Source: Collinsella sp.
GTDB taxonomy: Bacteria > Actinomycetota > Coriobacteriia > Coriobacteriales > Coriobacteriaceae
Assembly: GCA_019414645.1 (NCBI GenBank)
Contig: DXLP01000020.1
Span: forward strand, 1-51,186
Reading direction: 5' to 3'
DNA: 51,186 nucleotides
The notes under the pieces: generated by a model
The model's database searches: none
What the model saw: only the letters and a program-made list of their open reading frames with translations
What the model was told of the DNA's origin: nothing
Shown here: positions 7,901 through 15,709 of the stretch, piece by piece
Position numbering within the stretch: position 1 is the stretch's first letter
How the letters are laid out: each line of letters starts with the position of its first letter
Translations under genes and position numbers: made by a program

Positions 7901-9653
7901 GGTCTAGGTATCCTCTCACGTCTGCTTCGTAGTCCTCGATAATGTGCGGTCCTGCTGAGCCAAATTCAATAACGGTGTCGCCCACCAGGTCAAAGAGCGC
8001 CTCGTTGATGGTATCGACGAGCATGTCCTCGCTTTTGCCCGACTGTGCCACCGCCAATGCCGTCTGGGCCGTGTTCTGCTCGAGCAACGCGCGGAGATAG
8101 GCGTCTGCGGCAGGCGCGAGTTCGTTCGTGGCGTCAGCGGGCGCAGCAGCTGCGAACACGGGCGTCGGTGCGAGGAGCGGTGCCACGACGCCAAACTCTT
8201 CGGTGGAGACAGTCGGCTCGTCGGGTTCGTCTTGCCGTGTGGCCATCTCGCCAGGTCCGGCGGACATGCTGGGCGTAGACTCGGTGTTCGGTTGCTCGAT
8301 AAGCGTCGCCTCGGCTTCCATAGGCACATCATCCTCGCGCTCCTCATCAATCAAAAGCGCTTCACGCGTTTGCGCGGCGGCGCTCCGAATGTGCCCCAGC
8401 TGACTCAAATCGATATCGATCTTGACAGGCTGGTGCGCGGCGTCCCACGAAAGCCATGCCACGATCTCGTCATCGATGATCTTGGCCAGATATTTGGGGA
8501 CCTTCTCCTCCTTTAGGGGATGGGTGGGGTCTAGGGCCAGGCGCAGGCGTTGGTCGCAGGCGCGCATCATCTCACCGAGCTTGCTACTTTTTTGTCTGCT
8601 GCCGTGGATGCGCATGCATTCCCAAAAGCCATTTTGGCAGCGATAGATGTGAATGGGGTCCAGGCGATATTCGCAGTCCTCGTGGCGCTCGGGCGCAAAG
8701 AACACGGCCGAGGCAAACATGGTGTAGGGCATGGCCGTCTCCTCCCCAAACAAGCTCGCTACGATGCCGGTCTTTCGGTGCGTGTCATAGTAGCGCGCCA
8801 TACGGACATACACGGCGCATGCCACGTGGCGCAGGTCGCGATGGTGGGAACGGTCGAGCCGTGAGTTATTCAGGTTGTACGTGGAGAGGGCGTTTATAGC
8901 GGTCATGAGTCGCTCCTCGCCTGCCTCGTCGGGCGGAAGGGGGAGCGTGGGCTCGGAGGTCTTGCGACGCGCAGGCGCCAGGTCTGACGGCGTTGGCGCG
9001 GGCGCAAGGTCTCGCGCCGCACGCCGCAGCTCGATAAGGGCGTTATCGAACATGACGGTTTTAGAGTCGCGAAGCAGCTTGGGGTCGAGTCCGTGGAACA
9101 CGGCGTAGTCCTGCAGCCACACGCGTGCGAACCGGTCGATGCCGGGTTCAAAGGCGCGATAGGCATCCCAAAAGGCCTTGATTTTGTTAAAACCATCGAG
9201 TGGGTCATCTACGCCAATGCCGCAGATCAGCTCATAGAGATACAGAAAGGCAAAGGACGTAGACGTTTCCTCGACGGTTCCGCGGCGCACTTGGGTGCGC
9301 CAGGTAAAATAGCCGCGCAGCTGCCGATCGCTCATGGCGTTATAGGTGGGAAAGTACGACTTGAATGTGCCGTTGTAGGGACAGTCGTCCTCAAAGTCGG
9401 CCATCAGCAGGCCTTGGCGGTAGAAAAGCTCGGCTTCCGAAAGCCAACGTCCCGCGCCACCCTTGGGGTCTTCTTGCCAACGCGATACCTCACGCATTTT
9501 GCGGTACTGGTCAGGAAGGAAGTTCTGCATCTGACGACCGGTTTTGAGAATCGGCTCGTCAGCATAGACTTCGTTTGAGAAGCGAGCAGACTGATGGGTC
9601 CGGGCCTCGGCCATAATGCGCTCGATGAGCATCTTGATGTCCTGGTCGGCCAC
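7893..9653 (-). CDS. TerB-N / TerB-C domain protein
   Basis: 586 residues from a GTG preceded by AGGAGAGGAG, a strong ribosome site that fixes the start. The first ~210 residues (RWLSEAELFYRQGLL, then YFTWRTQVRRG and FAFLYLYELICGIG) match the TerB-N domain character. From about 405, PVKIDIDLSQLGHIRSAA, and the final block FDLVGDTVIEFG plus IIEDY match the TerB-C domain. Between them is a stretch (about 215-245) rich in Pro and Ala, and an acidic, Pro/Thr-rich linker occupies about 435-520. TerB-N/TerB-C proteins are known from tellurite-resistance-related DNA-processing clusters that also encode an ATPase and a helicase. First gene of the module; its promoter must lie in 9654-9741. Confidence 0.8.
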   Translation of the reverse strand: MADQDIKMLIERIMAEARTHQSARFSNEVYADEPILKTGRQMQNFLPDQYRKMREVSRWQEDPKGGAGRWLSEAELFYRQGLLMADFEDDCPYNGTFKSYFPTYNAMSDRQLRGYFTWRTQVRRGTVEETSTSFAFLYLYELICGIGVDDPLDGFNKIKAFWDAYRAFEPGIDRFARVWLQDYAVFHGLDPKLLRDSKTVMFDNALIELRRAARDLAPAPTPSDLAPARRKTSEPTLPLPPDEAGEERLMTAINALSTYNLNNSRLDRSHHRDLRHVACAVYVRMARYYDTHRKTGIVASLFGEETAMPYTMFASAVFFAPERHEDCEYRLDPIHIYRCQNGFWECMRIHGSRQKSSKLGEMMRACDQRLRLALDPTHPLKEEKVPKYLAKIIDDEIVAWLSWDAAHQPVKIDIDLSQLGHIRSAAAQTREALLIDEEREDDVPMEAEATLIEQPNTESTPSMSAGPGEMATRQDEPDEPTVSTEEFGVVAPLLAPTPVFAAAAPADATNELAPAADAYLRALLEQNTAQTALAVAQSGKSEDMLVDTINEALFDLVGDTVIEFGSAGPHIIEDYEADVRGYLDHE

Positions 9654-9741
9654 CGTTTCTCCTCTCCTAACGCAGCTTCGGTGACCTCATATCATAGCAC
9701 AGCATCAAACAGGTGTTCGAGATACCGCTACGTAGATAGAT

Positions 9742-10458
9742 TTAGAACAGGAGGGCGTAGATGACGGCTATGACAACGGAGGGGAGCATATTGGCCGTGC
9801 GGAAGGTCTGAGGACGGATGAGGTTGACGCCGACGCAGAAGATGAGTATAGAGCCCACGAGCGATAGACTGTCGAGGGCGGCGGCGGTCATGATGGGGGA
9901 GAGCGCGCCGGCAAACAGCGTAATCGTTCCCTGGAATACGGCAACGGGCAGGGCGGAGAAGATGCAGCCGCGGCCGAGCGAAGCCGTCATGGTGCAGACG
10001 ATGATGCAGTCCAACGCGCCCTTGAGGGCAAGCGTGGACCAGTCGCCGAGCAAGCCGTCTTGGATTGATCCCACGATAGCCATGGCACCGATGCAGACGG
10101 TCAGCGATGTCGAGACAAAGGCATTGGTGAACTCGTTGTCTCCCTCGCTGCCGGTTTTGCGCTTGAGCCATTCGCCCAGGTTTTCGATGCCGGCTTCCAG
10201 GTTAACGGCCTCGCCGATGAGCGAGCCGAGGGCAAACGAGACGATGAGCATGGTGGTGCCGGTGGTCTCCAGCGCTTTCCCGTCAATGACGAGCATCTTT
10301 TGCATGGTGCCGCCCAGTCCGATAAACAAAACGCACAGCCCCGACGCCTTCATGAGCGTGTCTTGGATGCGGGGTGTGATAAAGCGTCCGCCTATAAGGC
10401 CCAGCAGTCCGCCCGCAATCAAAAGTGCGACGTTGATGACCGTTCCCAAACCCGGCAT
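9742..10458 (-). CDS. DUF554 family integral membrane protein
   Basis: 238 residues from the ATG at 10458, which has GGGAGGG five bases upstream; the open frame extends 23 residues further (to 10527) but that part is hydrophilic and Cys-rich and probably untranslated. Seven or so hydrophobic segments span the length, with the family-typical opening GLGTVINVALLIAGGLLGLIGG and glycine-rich loops such as CIGAMAIVGSIQDGLLGD. DUF554 proteins are polytopic membrane proteins of unknown transport function (YdfK-like). It stands alone: 118 bases separate it from the end of the exported-protein cluster upstream and 88 bases from the TerB gene downstream. Confidence 0.85.
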   Translation of the reverse strand: MPGLGTVINVALLIAGGLLGLIGGRFITPRIQDTLMKASGLCVLFIGLGGTMQKMLVIDGKALETTGTTMLIVSFALGSLIGEAVNLEAGIENLGEWLKRKTGSEGDNEFTNAFVSTSLTVCIGAMAIVGSIQDGLLGDWSTLALKGALDCIIVCTMTASLGRGCIFSALPVAVFQGTITLFAGALSPIMTAAALDSLSLVGSILIFCVGVNLIRPQTFRTANMLPSVVIAVIYALLF

Positions 10459-10576
10459 GAACCCTCCCATATTGATGCCAACCTGGCAATCGTAGCAGAA
10501 CGGGCTGCAGGGTGCGTCATGCCTCATCCTATACGTTATATAAGTGGTATTAATGACGGCATTTGGTGCCCAAGCC

Positions 10577-11989
10577 TCAGCCTCCCATCACGACATAGGG
10601 GCTGTAATCGAAGCACAGCGTCATGAGTCGCTGCGGGGACTCAATGGCCGCGGCGATGATATCGGCATCTCGAGCTCGGTCAAATCCCACGAGCTCAATT
10701 TGATACGAGACGTCTTCCATTTTATGGAGTATCCGGTTATTCAGGAGGTTCTCACCGTCGAATTCCTCGGTTTTGCCTCCGTCCGAGGTTACGGCATACA
10801 GGTGCAGTTTTGCGGTGGTCGCAGGGTCGGCGACCGTGAGGTTGTCGATTTGGTTGGCCGTGCCCTTTGCCCCAAGCAAGGTGAGCAAGGTGGGGGCTAC
10901 GACCTCGCCCGATGGCAGAAAAACAACTTCGACGGTTTTAGGGAATGCGATAATGGCTGCTTTGCGGACGGGCTTATCGGCAGCGGTGACCTCAATGCTC
11001 GCGGCGTCGACGGTTTCCGTGCGGTCGAGCGCGACCATCATGCAACAATTGCCCTCGTCGATGTCTGCCGGCATGGGACACCCCAAGTTTTCGCCAGCTT
11101 GCGTGCCGCCCACTGCGGTGGCTGTTTCGCTTGGCTCGCTGAAAGTGGCTGAAGGACCGCTCGATGGCGGTGTTATGCCGCCTGGTGCGCCATTGTCCCC
11201 AGGCGCTATTTCACCGCTGCTCTCGCTGGAGTCGCTTGCGATGTCACCCGTCGAGGGGGCGAGTCCGACCGCTCCTACTCCGCTCCATTCCATCTCGAGG
11301 AGCGCCGGATCGACAAGGACGTGATGCACATCTTGCGTTTCGGCACTGATATCGACAGGACCGGGGTCTGCCCCTCGCGTCAGGCTGAGCGATCCGGTCC
11401 GCTGTTTGCCCCGAATCTCCTGGCTTTCTGTGCCGCTCGCGTAGAACATTAGAGCGATCTCGCCATTTGCCGTGGCGTCGGTGCCCGCCTTGGTCATTTT
11501 CAGCGATGCGGTGAATGAGATAGCGGGCTGCGTGCCATCGGCGCTCGAGGGGACGCAGCCCAGGCATACACCCCCTCCGTTTTCGAAAAACGTGCTGTCG
11601 AAGGCGACTGTTGCCCCGTCCGCCGAGTCATCGGACAGGGTGATGTCGAGACACAGTTTCACGTCGCAGGAATCGCCATCGGCATCAGTTGCAGCTGCGC
11701 GCCATGTGCAGATAACGCATCCCGTTAGGGGGCCGTCCGCTGTGCTCGAGTGCTCGGTATCCACGACTATCGAGCTGTTCGTGCAGCGACGGAGGCACCC
11801 CGAGGCCGAAATGCTTGCCTGCGCAAGCGAGAAGCGTTGGCGCGCGATGGTGCTCATCTGGTTTGTGGCGAGACAGTTGACGGCAGGTAAGGGGGCGTCC
11901 ACGGCGGGTGTCGCTAGAGCGGCAACGGGCATGCCGGTGGCAAGCGCACTACAGAGCGCGGCAACGGGCAAAAGGTTCTTTGATGCCAT
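10577..11989 (-). CDS. Secreted cysteine-rich two-domain protein of unknown function
   Basis: 470 residues beginning with a signal peptide (hydrophobic core about 7-25, likely cleavage after ALA at 24-26). The N-terminal region (30-150) holds many Cys, several in CxxC or CxxxC spacing (GCLRRC, GCVIC, CLGC), suggesting disulfides or metal binding after export. A Ser/Gly/Pro/Glu-rich linker (about 235-300) leads to a second domain of about 170 residues with a CC pair. There is no C-terminal membrane helix or clear LPXTG, so it is probably secreted or held by partner proteins. The start has AGGTAAGGAG seven or so bases upstream. Last gene of the five-gene cluster. I do not recognise the family. 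Confidence 0.7.
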   Translation of the reverse strand: MASKNLLPVAALCSALATGMPVAALATPAVDAPLPAVNCLATNQMSTIARQRFSLAQASISASGCLRRCTNSSIVVDTEHSSTADGPLTGCVICTWRAAATDADGDSCDVKLCLDITLSDDSADGATVAFDSTFFENGGGVCLGCVPSSADGTQPAISFTASLKMTKAGTDATANGEIALMFYASGTESQEIRGKQRTGSLSLTRGADPGPVDISAETQDVHHVLVDPALLEMEWSGVGAVGLAPSTGDIASDSSESSGEIAPGDNGAPGGITPPSSGPSATFSEPSETATAVGGTQAGENLGCPMPADIDEGNCCMMVALDRTETVDAASIEVTAADKPVRKAAIIAFPKTVEVVFLPSGEVVAPTLLTLLGAKGTANQIDNLTVADPATTAKLHLYAVTSDGGKTEEFDGENLLNNRILHKMEDVSYQIELVGFDRARDADIIAAAIESPQRLMTLCFDYSPYVVMGG

Positions 11990-12030
11990 GGGTTCTCCTT
12001 ACCTATGCTGGACGGTCTCGATTCGTGTGG

Positions 12031-12288
12031 CTACCGGCTGCGTTTGATGTGCAGGCCAAGGCCGATGGCGCTAGCGCCTGCCGTGGCGATTCCTGCTGCC
12101 AGGAGCTGTCGCGTGTCGCTCGTTTGCGCGAGGGGTTCATGTTGGCCACTGCGTTCGAGTTCCGATAGATCGACAGTTACCTGCGTGGCAGCCTGCGCCT
12201 GCTCTTGTTGGGCAAAGGCGGCGATCGGGGCAAACGTTGCAACGCCGATGATGACGGCAAGGACAATTGCCTTAGGCCGTGTGCGCAC
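12031..12288 (-). CDS. Tiny exported protein with sortase-like sorting signal
   Basis: 85 residues with a signal peptide (hydrophobic about 7-25, AFA cleavage site near 26). A hydrophilic middle of only about 25 residues follows, then L53-A-Q-T-S-D, a hydrophobic helix (about 62-79) and the basic end HIKRSR. The last part has the order of a cell-wall sorting signal (LPXTG-like motif, helix, positive tail), with LAQTS in place of LPXTG. If processed, the mature surface peptide would be about 30 residues. It overlaps the upstream WxL-like gene by 17 bases, so they are translated together. No sortase gene is in the window. It could instead be a simple bitopic membrane protein. Confidence 0.65.
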   Translation of the reverse strand: MRTRPKAIVLAVIIGVATFAPIAAFAQQEQAQAATQVTVDLSELERSGQHEPLAQTSDTRQLLAAGIATAGASAIGLGLHIKRSR

Positions 12289-12871
12289 CGGGCTCGACCG
12301 TCCACGTAATGGTTGCGACCTGGTCGCCCGTGCCGGTCACATGGAAGATGTCTCGCGTGACGCGGGCGACAGTGCCGCTCGTCTTAAGCTTAATCTTGTC
12401 CGTACCATCGGCGATGCCCTGGTAGCCCATGTCGAAGGATGCATTTTTGGAAAGGTCGAGGCCCGCTTCCTGCGTCGCGGCGTGGGCGTCTTGGAGTGCC
12501 TTGTCTGGGCCGACCTTAAAATCGATGGAGTTCTGGGCGGTCCCCGTCTTGGCGTCGGCGACGATGCTCCAGGACTTCTGGGCGGCAATCTTCATGTTGG
12601 TAACGTGGATGCCATAGGCCGAAAGATTGTCGATGGTGGTTGTATTCTCGGAAGGGCCCTGGAGCGTGCCATCTGCCCTAGCGACGAACGGAATGACGGT
12701 CGGGGCTTTGAACTTGATGTTGTCGATTTCGGTCCTGATGGTCACGTTGGTGGTTCCAGTGCGTCCCTCCGCCAGGGCGGTGGTCGGCGCGGCGCCCATT
12801 GCGAGTGCGAGCGCCAGCCCTGCGCCCACGACGAGCACCCTGGCCCCATTCAAGTTCCTGGTGATGTCCAT
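12272..12871 (-). CDS. Secreted WxL-like beta-rich protein
   Basis: 199 residues with a signal peptide (about 11-34, cleavage after TALA). The mature part is Thr/Val/Asp-rich and looks all-beta. It carries W101-S-I and, near the C-terminus, ATITW190-T-V-E-P-G, resembling the paired W-x-L motifs and the terminal ITWTL block of WxL cell-wall-binding proteins of Firmicutes, but with I and V in place of L. This is pattern resemblance, not an alignment. The ribosome site AAAGGAACG precedes the ATG, and a 7-base-stem hairpin (12891-12909) lies just upstream of it. Coding is tightly linked to the tiny sortase-like protein downstream. Confidence 0.62.
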   Translation of the reverse strand: MDITRNLNGARVLVVGAGLALALAMGAAPTTALAEGRTGTTNVTIRTEIDNIKFKAPTVIPFVARADGTLQGPSENTTTIDNLSAYGIHVTNMKIAAQKSWSIVADAKTGTAQNSIDFKVGPDKALQDAHAATQEAGLDLSKNASFDMGYQGIADGTDKIKLKTSGTVARVTRDIFHVTGTGDQVATITWTVEPGAHTA

Positions 12872-12959
12872 AATCGTTCCTTTCTATTCGTCACGGACCG
12901 TTTCCGTGAGGGTTAGACGAAAGCGGCACGGGTGCGCATTTTCATAACAGGTGGCAGGT

Positions 12960-13469
12960 CTAGTCTTCTGTCTGCGCAACTCGCACCTTGACGCGCGTGG
13001 GATTGCCATGGACGTCGTAGGTCTTGGCGTCGAGCGCTTGAATCTCGATATACGCCTCACCTTCTTTGATGTCGCCTGCAGGGCAGGTCTCAACGGTCTT
13101 GCCGGTCTCGACCACGCCCGATTCATAGACGGTCTCGTCGTTTTGGATCACGCGGAAACGCTGGGGAAACTTGTTATCCTGGACGTTTTGCACGTTGACG
13201 CGCAGCTTACCGCCTTTTTGTAGCTGGGCGACCGGTGCGACCGAGATTGTCATCATGTTGTCGCGGACGATGGCATCGAGCTCGTCCTGGATTTCTTGGC
13301 GCGACTTACCCTCTGCCGCTGTGACCGAGGCGCCCGTCTCGGCGACAGGCTTTGACTGCCAGGCGTAAAGGCCGACGGCGATAAGGGCGCAGGCGATGGC
13401 CAAGCAGACGATGCCGAGCCTTTTTCGATGTTTTGACCCCAGGGGGCTCGACCGCTTCCGTGCGTTCAT
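12960..13469 (-). CDS. Membrane-anchored extracytoplasmic protein of unknown function
   Basis: 169 residues. A basic N-terminus (RKR, KHRKR) precedes one transmembrane helix (about 18-36), leaving about 130 residues outside the membrane. The outer part starts with a short helical stretch (SRQEIQDELDAIVRDNM) and continues as a beta-rich domain with a single Cys. The start overlaps the previous gene's stop by four bases (13466-13469), so it is coupled to it. An 88-base gap with a small hairpin separates it from the WxL-like gene. No family recognised. Possibly an anchor or partner for the exported proteins encoded after it, in the way WxL systems pair a membrane-anchored DUF916-type protein with WxL proteins; that is inference only. 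Confidence 0.68.
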   Translation of the reverse strand: MNARKRSSPLGSKHRKRLGIVCLAIACALIAVGLYAWQSKPVAETGASVTAAEGKSRQEIQDELDAIVRDNMMTISVAPVAQLQKGGKLRVNVQNVQDNKFPQRFRVIQNDETVYESGVVETGKTVETCPAGDIKEGEAYIEIQALDAKTYDVHGNPTRVKVRVAQTED

Positions 13470-13762
13470 GCGGCATCCTTAGTGGTATAGACGCGCGCGA
13501 ACGTGGACGGATCGGCGCCAAAGAGCATGTGGAGCATGAGACGTCGCGAGTAGATGAGCTCGTCGAAGTTTGGGTCGAGTTTGATGTCGTGGATGTGGGC
13601 GATATGGTGGGCGAGTGCCGAAAACGATTCGGGATCGCAGATCACGTCGGTGGTGACGTGATAGACGACCGCATCGGGAAACGCCTCCTCGTCGAAGGGC
13701 AGAAGATATGGGTCATCGTCAACTTCGATGGCGACGCCATACTGGGGCCAGTAATATGCCAT
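13466..13762 (-). CDS. Small cytosolic protein of unknown function
   Basis: 98 residues without signal peptide or membrane segment, acidic, with aromatic residues at the start (MAYYWPQYGV) and a His cluster (ALAHHIAHIHD, about 49-59). The ATG is preceded by GGGAGG at a suitable distance. It heads the minus-strand cluster and overlaps the next gene by four bases (ATGA), which supports real translation. I do not recognise it; resemblance to small immunity or adaptor proteins cannot be judged from sequence alone. A role connected with the exported proteins downstream is only suggested by the operon. Confidence 0.6.
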   Translation of the reverse strand: MAYYWPQYGVAIEVDDDPYLLPFDEEAFPDAVVYHVTTDVICDPESFSALAHHIAHIHDIKLDPNFDELIYSRRLMLHMLFGADPSTFARVYTTKDAA

Positions 13763-14107
13763 GGGAACCTCCCTGCTTTTGGGCCAAACCTTCTATTGGC
13801 TCTGGCTGTCGATGCCGACCGTATCAGCCGCAACTTGACCAATTTCTGACCAAATGCTTGACGGGTTTACATCGCCGCAGGTGAGAGATGCTAAAAAATA
13901 TCTCAAGTTTTTTCGAGCGCCAATTGCATGCATGGCAGTGATGGGAAGGAGCGCGTTAAATAGAGCGCCTGCCGAGAAAACGCCGCCGCTTGCCGAATTG
14001 CACAAACGTAAAATTCGCCAATTATGGAGACGGTCTCAGTCACGTCGACGAAACGATGCGGTAACATCTCCCTGCAAATACTGTAGTTAACTAAAGGGGG
14101 AGTTTGC
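13763..14107. promoter_or_regulatory. Divergent intergenic region between the exported-protein cluster and the lactate-oxidation operon
   Basis: 345 bases without a credible gene. On the left, two direct TTGGTCA copies (minus strand, about 13839-13856) lie upstream of the minus-strand cluster. On the right, TTGCAC (13998-14003) with TTATGG 18 bases later is a weak candidate promoter. A perfect 10-base palindrome, TAGTTAACTA (14084-14093), sits directly before the AAAGGGGGAG ribosome site of the FAD oxidase gene, a natural place for an operator. The stretch is AT-richer than the genes around it. The sites are visual candidates only. Confidence 0.45.
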
Positions 14108-15709
14108 GTGTCTGCAGCCATCAAACCCTTCAGCGACGAGTTCGAAGAATATGGTCGCGATGAATCTCGCACATCGGGCGAGGCGTCGAGTATCTCGTTT
14201 CCGACAACGGAGGACGAAGTCCGCGCCATTCTGCGAAAGCTCCATGCCGAGCATGTTCCGATAACGGTCCAGGGTGCTCGGACCGGTCTGGCTGCCGGTG
14301 CCGTGCCCCACGGCGGCCACATCCTCAACACTTCTCGTATGAATCGCTACCTGGGTCTTCGCCGCGACGAGCAAGGCCGTTTTCTGCTGCGCGTGGAGCC
14401 GGGCGTCGTGCTTTCTGAGTTACGCAAGCAGCTGGGCAAGAAGGCATTGCCGACCGCTGGCTGGGATCAGGCATCGCTTGAGGCCTATGAGGAGTTCCAG
14501 ACAGCTCCCGAGCAGTTCTTTCCCACCGATCCCACCGAGGCATCTGCCTGCCTGGGTGGCATGGCGGCGTGCAATGCCTCCGGTGCCCGCAGCTATGCCT
14601 ATGGCCCCATGCGCCCGCACGTTACGGGGCTTCACGTGGCACTGCCGGACGGCGACCTGCTCGAGCTTCATCGAGGTCGGGCACACGCTGACGCACGCCA
14701 CTTGTCGCTCGTGACGGCAGGGGGCCGCGCGCTTGAGCTGGATCTTCCCGGCTATACCATGCCCAAGACCAAAAACGCGTCGGGTTATTTCGTTTCGGAC
14801 GACATGGACGCCATCGATCTTTTCATCGGTGCATGCGGCACACTCGGGGTCATTACCGAGCTCGAGATCGCCCTGCAGGCGGCACCTTCGGTCGTATGGG
14901 GCGTGAGCTGCTTTTTCGACAGCGAGGACAAGGCAGTGTCCTTTACCGATTCCGTGCGCCCCGTGCTGTCCCATGCCGCCGCTATTGAGTATTTCGATGC
15001 CGGCGCCTTGGATATCCTTCGCCGCCAGCGCGAGCAGTCGACCGCGTTTGCCTCGCTGCCGGCACTCGACGATGAGGCAAAGGTCTGTATTTACGTGGAA
15101 CTCGACTGCGACGACGAGGCTCAAGCGACTGAGGAGCTGTACCACCTGGGATGGGTTTTGGAGCTTGCGGGCGGCCGCGATGACGCGACCTGGGTTGCGC
15201 GCACCGAGGTCGATCGCGAATGCCAGCGGTTCTTCCGCCACGCCGTCCCCGAGAGTGTCAACATGCTCATCGATGAGCGTCGCCGCACCGACCCCACCAT
15301 TACCAAACTGGGGTCGGATATGTCGGTACCCAACGCGCGCCTGGCCGATGTCGTTGCCTTCTATCGCCGCACGCTGGCCGAAAGCGGGCTTGAGTCTGCC
15401 GCCTGGGGACATATCGGCAACAACCATCTGCATGTGAATATCCTGCCGCGCGATGCGCAGGACTACCGTCGCGGTGGTGAGCTGTTTGCCCGGTGGGCTG
15501 CGGAGGTAACGGCTATGGGCGGCGCCGTCTCTGCCGAGCACGGCGTCGGCAAGATCAAAGCGGGCTTTTTGGAGACGATGTACGGCCACGAGGCCATGGT
15601 CGAATCGGCTCGACTCAAGCTGCAGCTCGATCCTGCCGGGCAGCTGGGTCGTGGCAACCTATTTTCGGAGAAGCTCTTGGATGAACTCGTCCAGAAAGGG
15701 GGCGCGTGA
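14108..15709 (+). CDS. FAD-dependent 2-hydroxyacid (probably lactate) dehydrogenase, LctD/GlcD type
   Basis: 533 residues from a GTG with AAAGGGGGAG upstream. The N-terminal FAD_binding_4 (PCMH) domain shows QGARTGLAAGAVP (about 55-67) and GGMAACNASGARSYAYG (150-166). The C-terminal FAD-oxidase domain has GHIGNNHLHVN (around 437) and SAEHGVGKIK (around 478), which carry the His residues typical of D-lactate dehydrogenases and glycolate oxidase GlcD. The stop overlaps the etfB start. Together with EtfB and the ferredoxin-fused EtfA next to it, this is the gene set of the electron-confurcating lactate dehydrogenase of Acetobacterium woodii (LctBCD), here ordered D-B-C. Glycolate or another 2-hydroxyacid is the alternative substrate. 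Confidence 0.85.
   Translation: MSAAIKPFSDEFEEYGRDESRTSGEASSISFPTTEDEVRAILRKLHAEHVPITVQGARTGLAAGAVPHGGHILNTSRMNRYLGLRRDEQGRFLLRVEPGVVLSELRKQLGKKALPTAGWDQASLEAYEEFQTAPEQFFPTDPTEASACLGGMAACNASGARSYAYGPMRPHVTGLHVALPDGDLLELHRGRAHADARHLSLVTAGGRALELDLPGYTMPKTKNASGYFVSDDMDAIDLFIGACGTLGVITELEIALQAAPSVVWGVSCFFDSEDKAVSFTDSVRPVLSHAAAIEYFDAGALDILRRQREQSTAFASLPALDDEAKVCIYVELDCDDEAQATEELYHLGWVLELAGGRDDATWVARTEVDRECQRFFRHAVPESVNMLIDERRRTDPTITKLGSDMSVPNARLADVVAFYRRTLAESGLESAAWGHIGNNHLHVNILPRDAQDYRRGGELFARWAAEVTAMGGAVSAEHGVGKIKAGFLETMYGHEAMVESARLKLQLDPAGQLGRGNLFSEKLLDELVQKGGA

Noticed and set aside
4035..9653. Complete BREX system
   Set aside because: Only BrxD-like and BrxHI-like proteins are present; no BrxA, BrxB, BrxC, PglX, PglZ or BrxL in the window.
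10577..13762. Sortase-assembled pilus operon
   Set aside because: No sortase gene, no pilin motif or E-box, and only one weak sorting-like signal.
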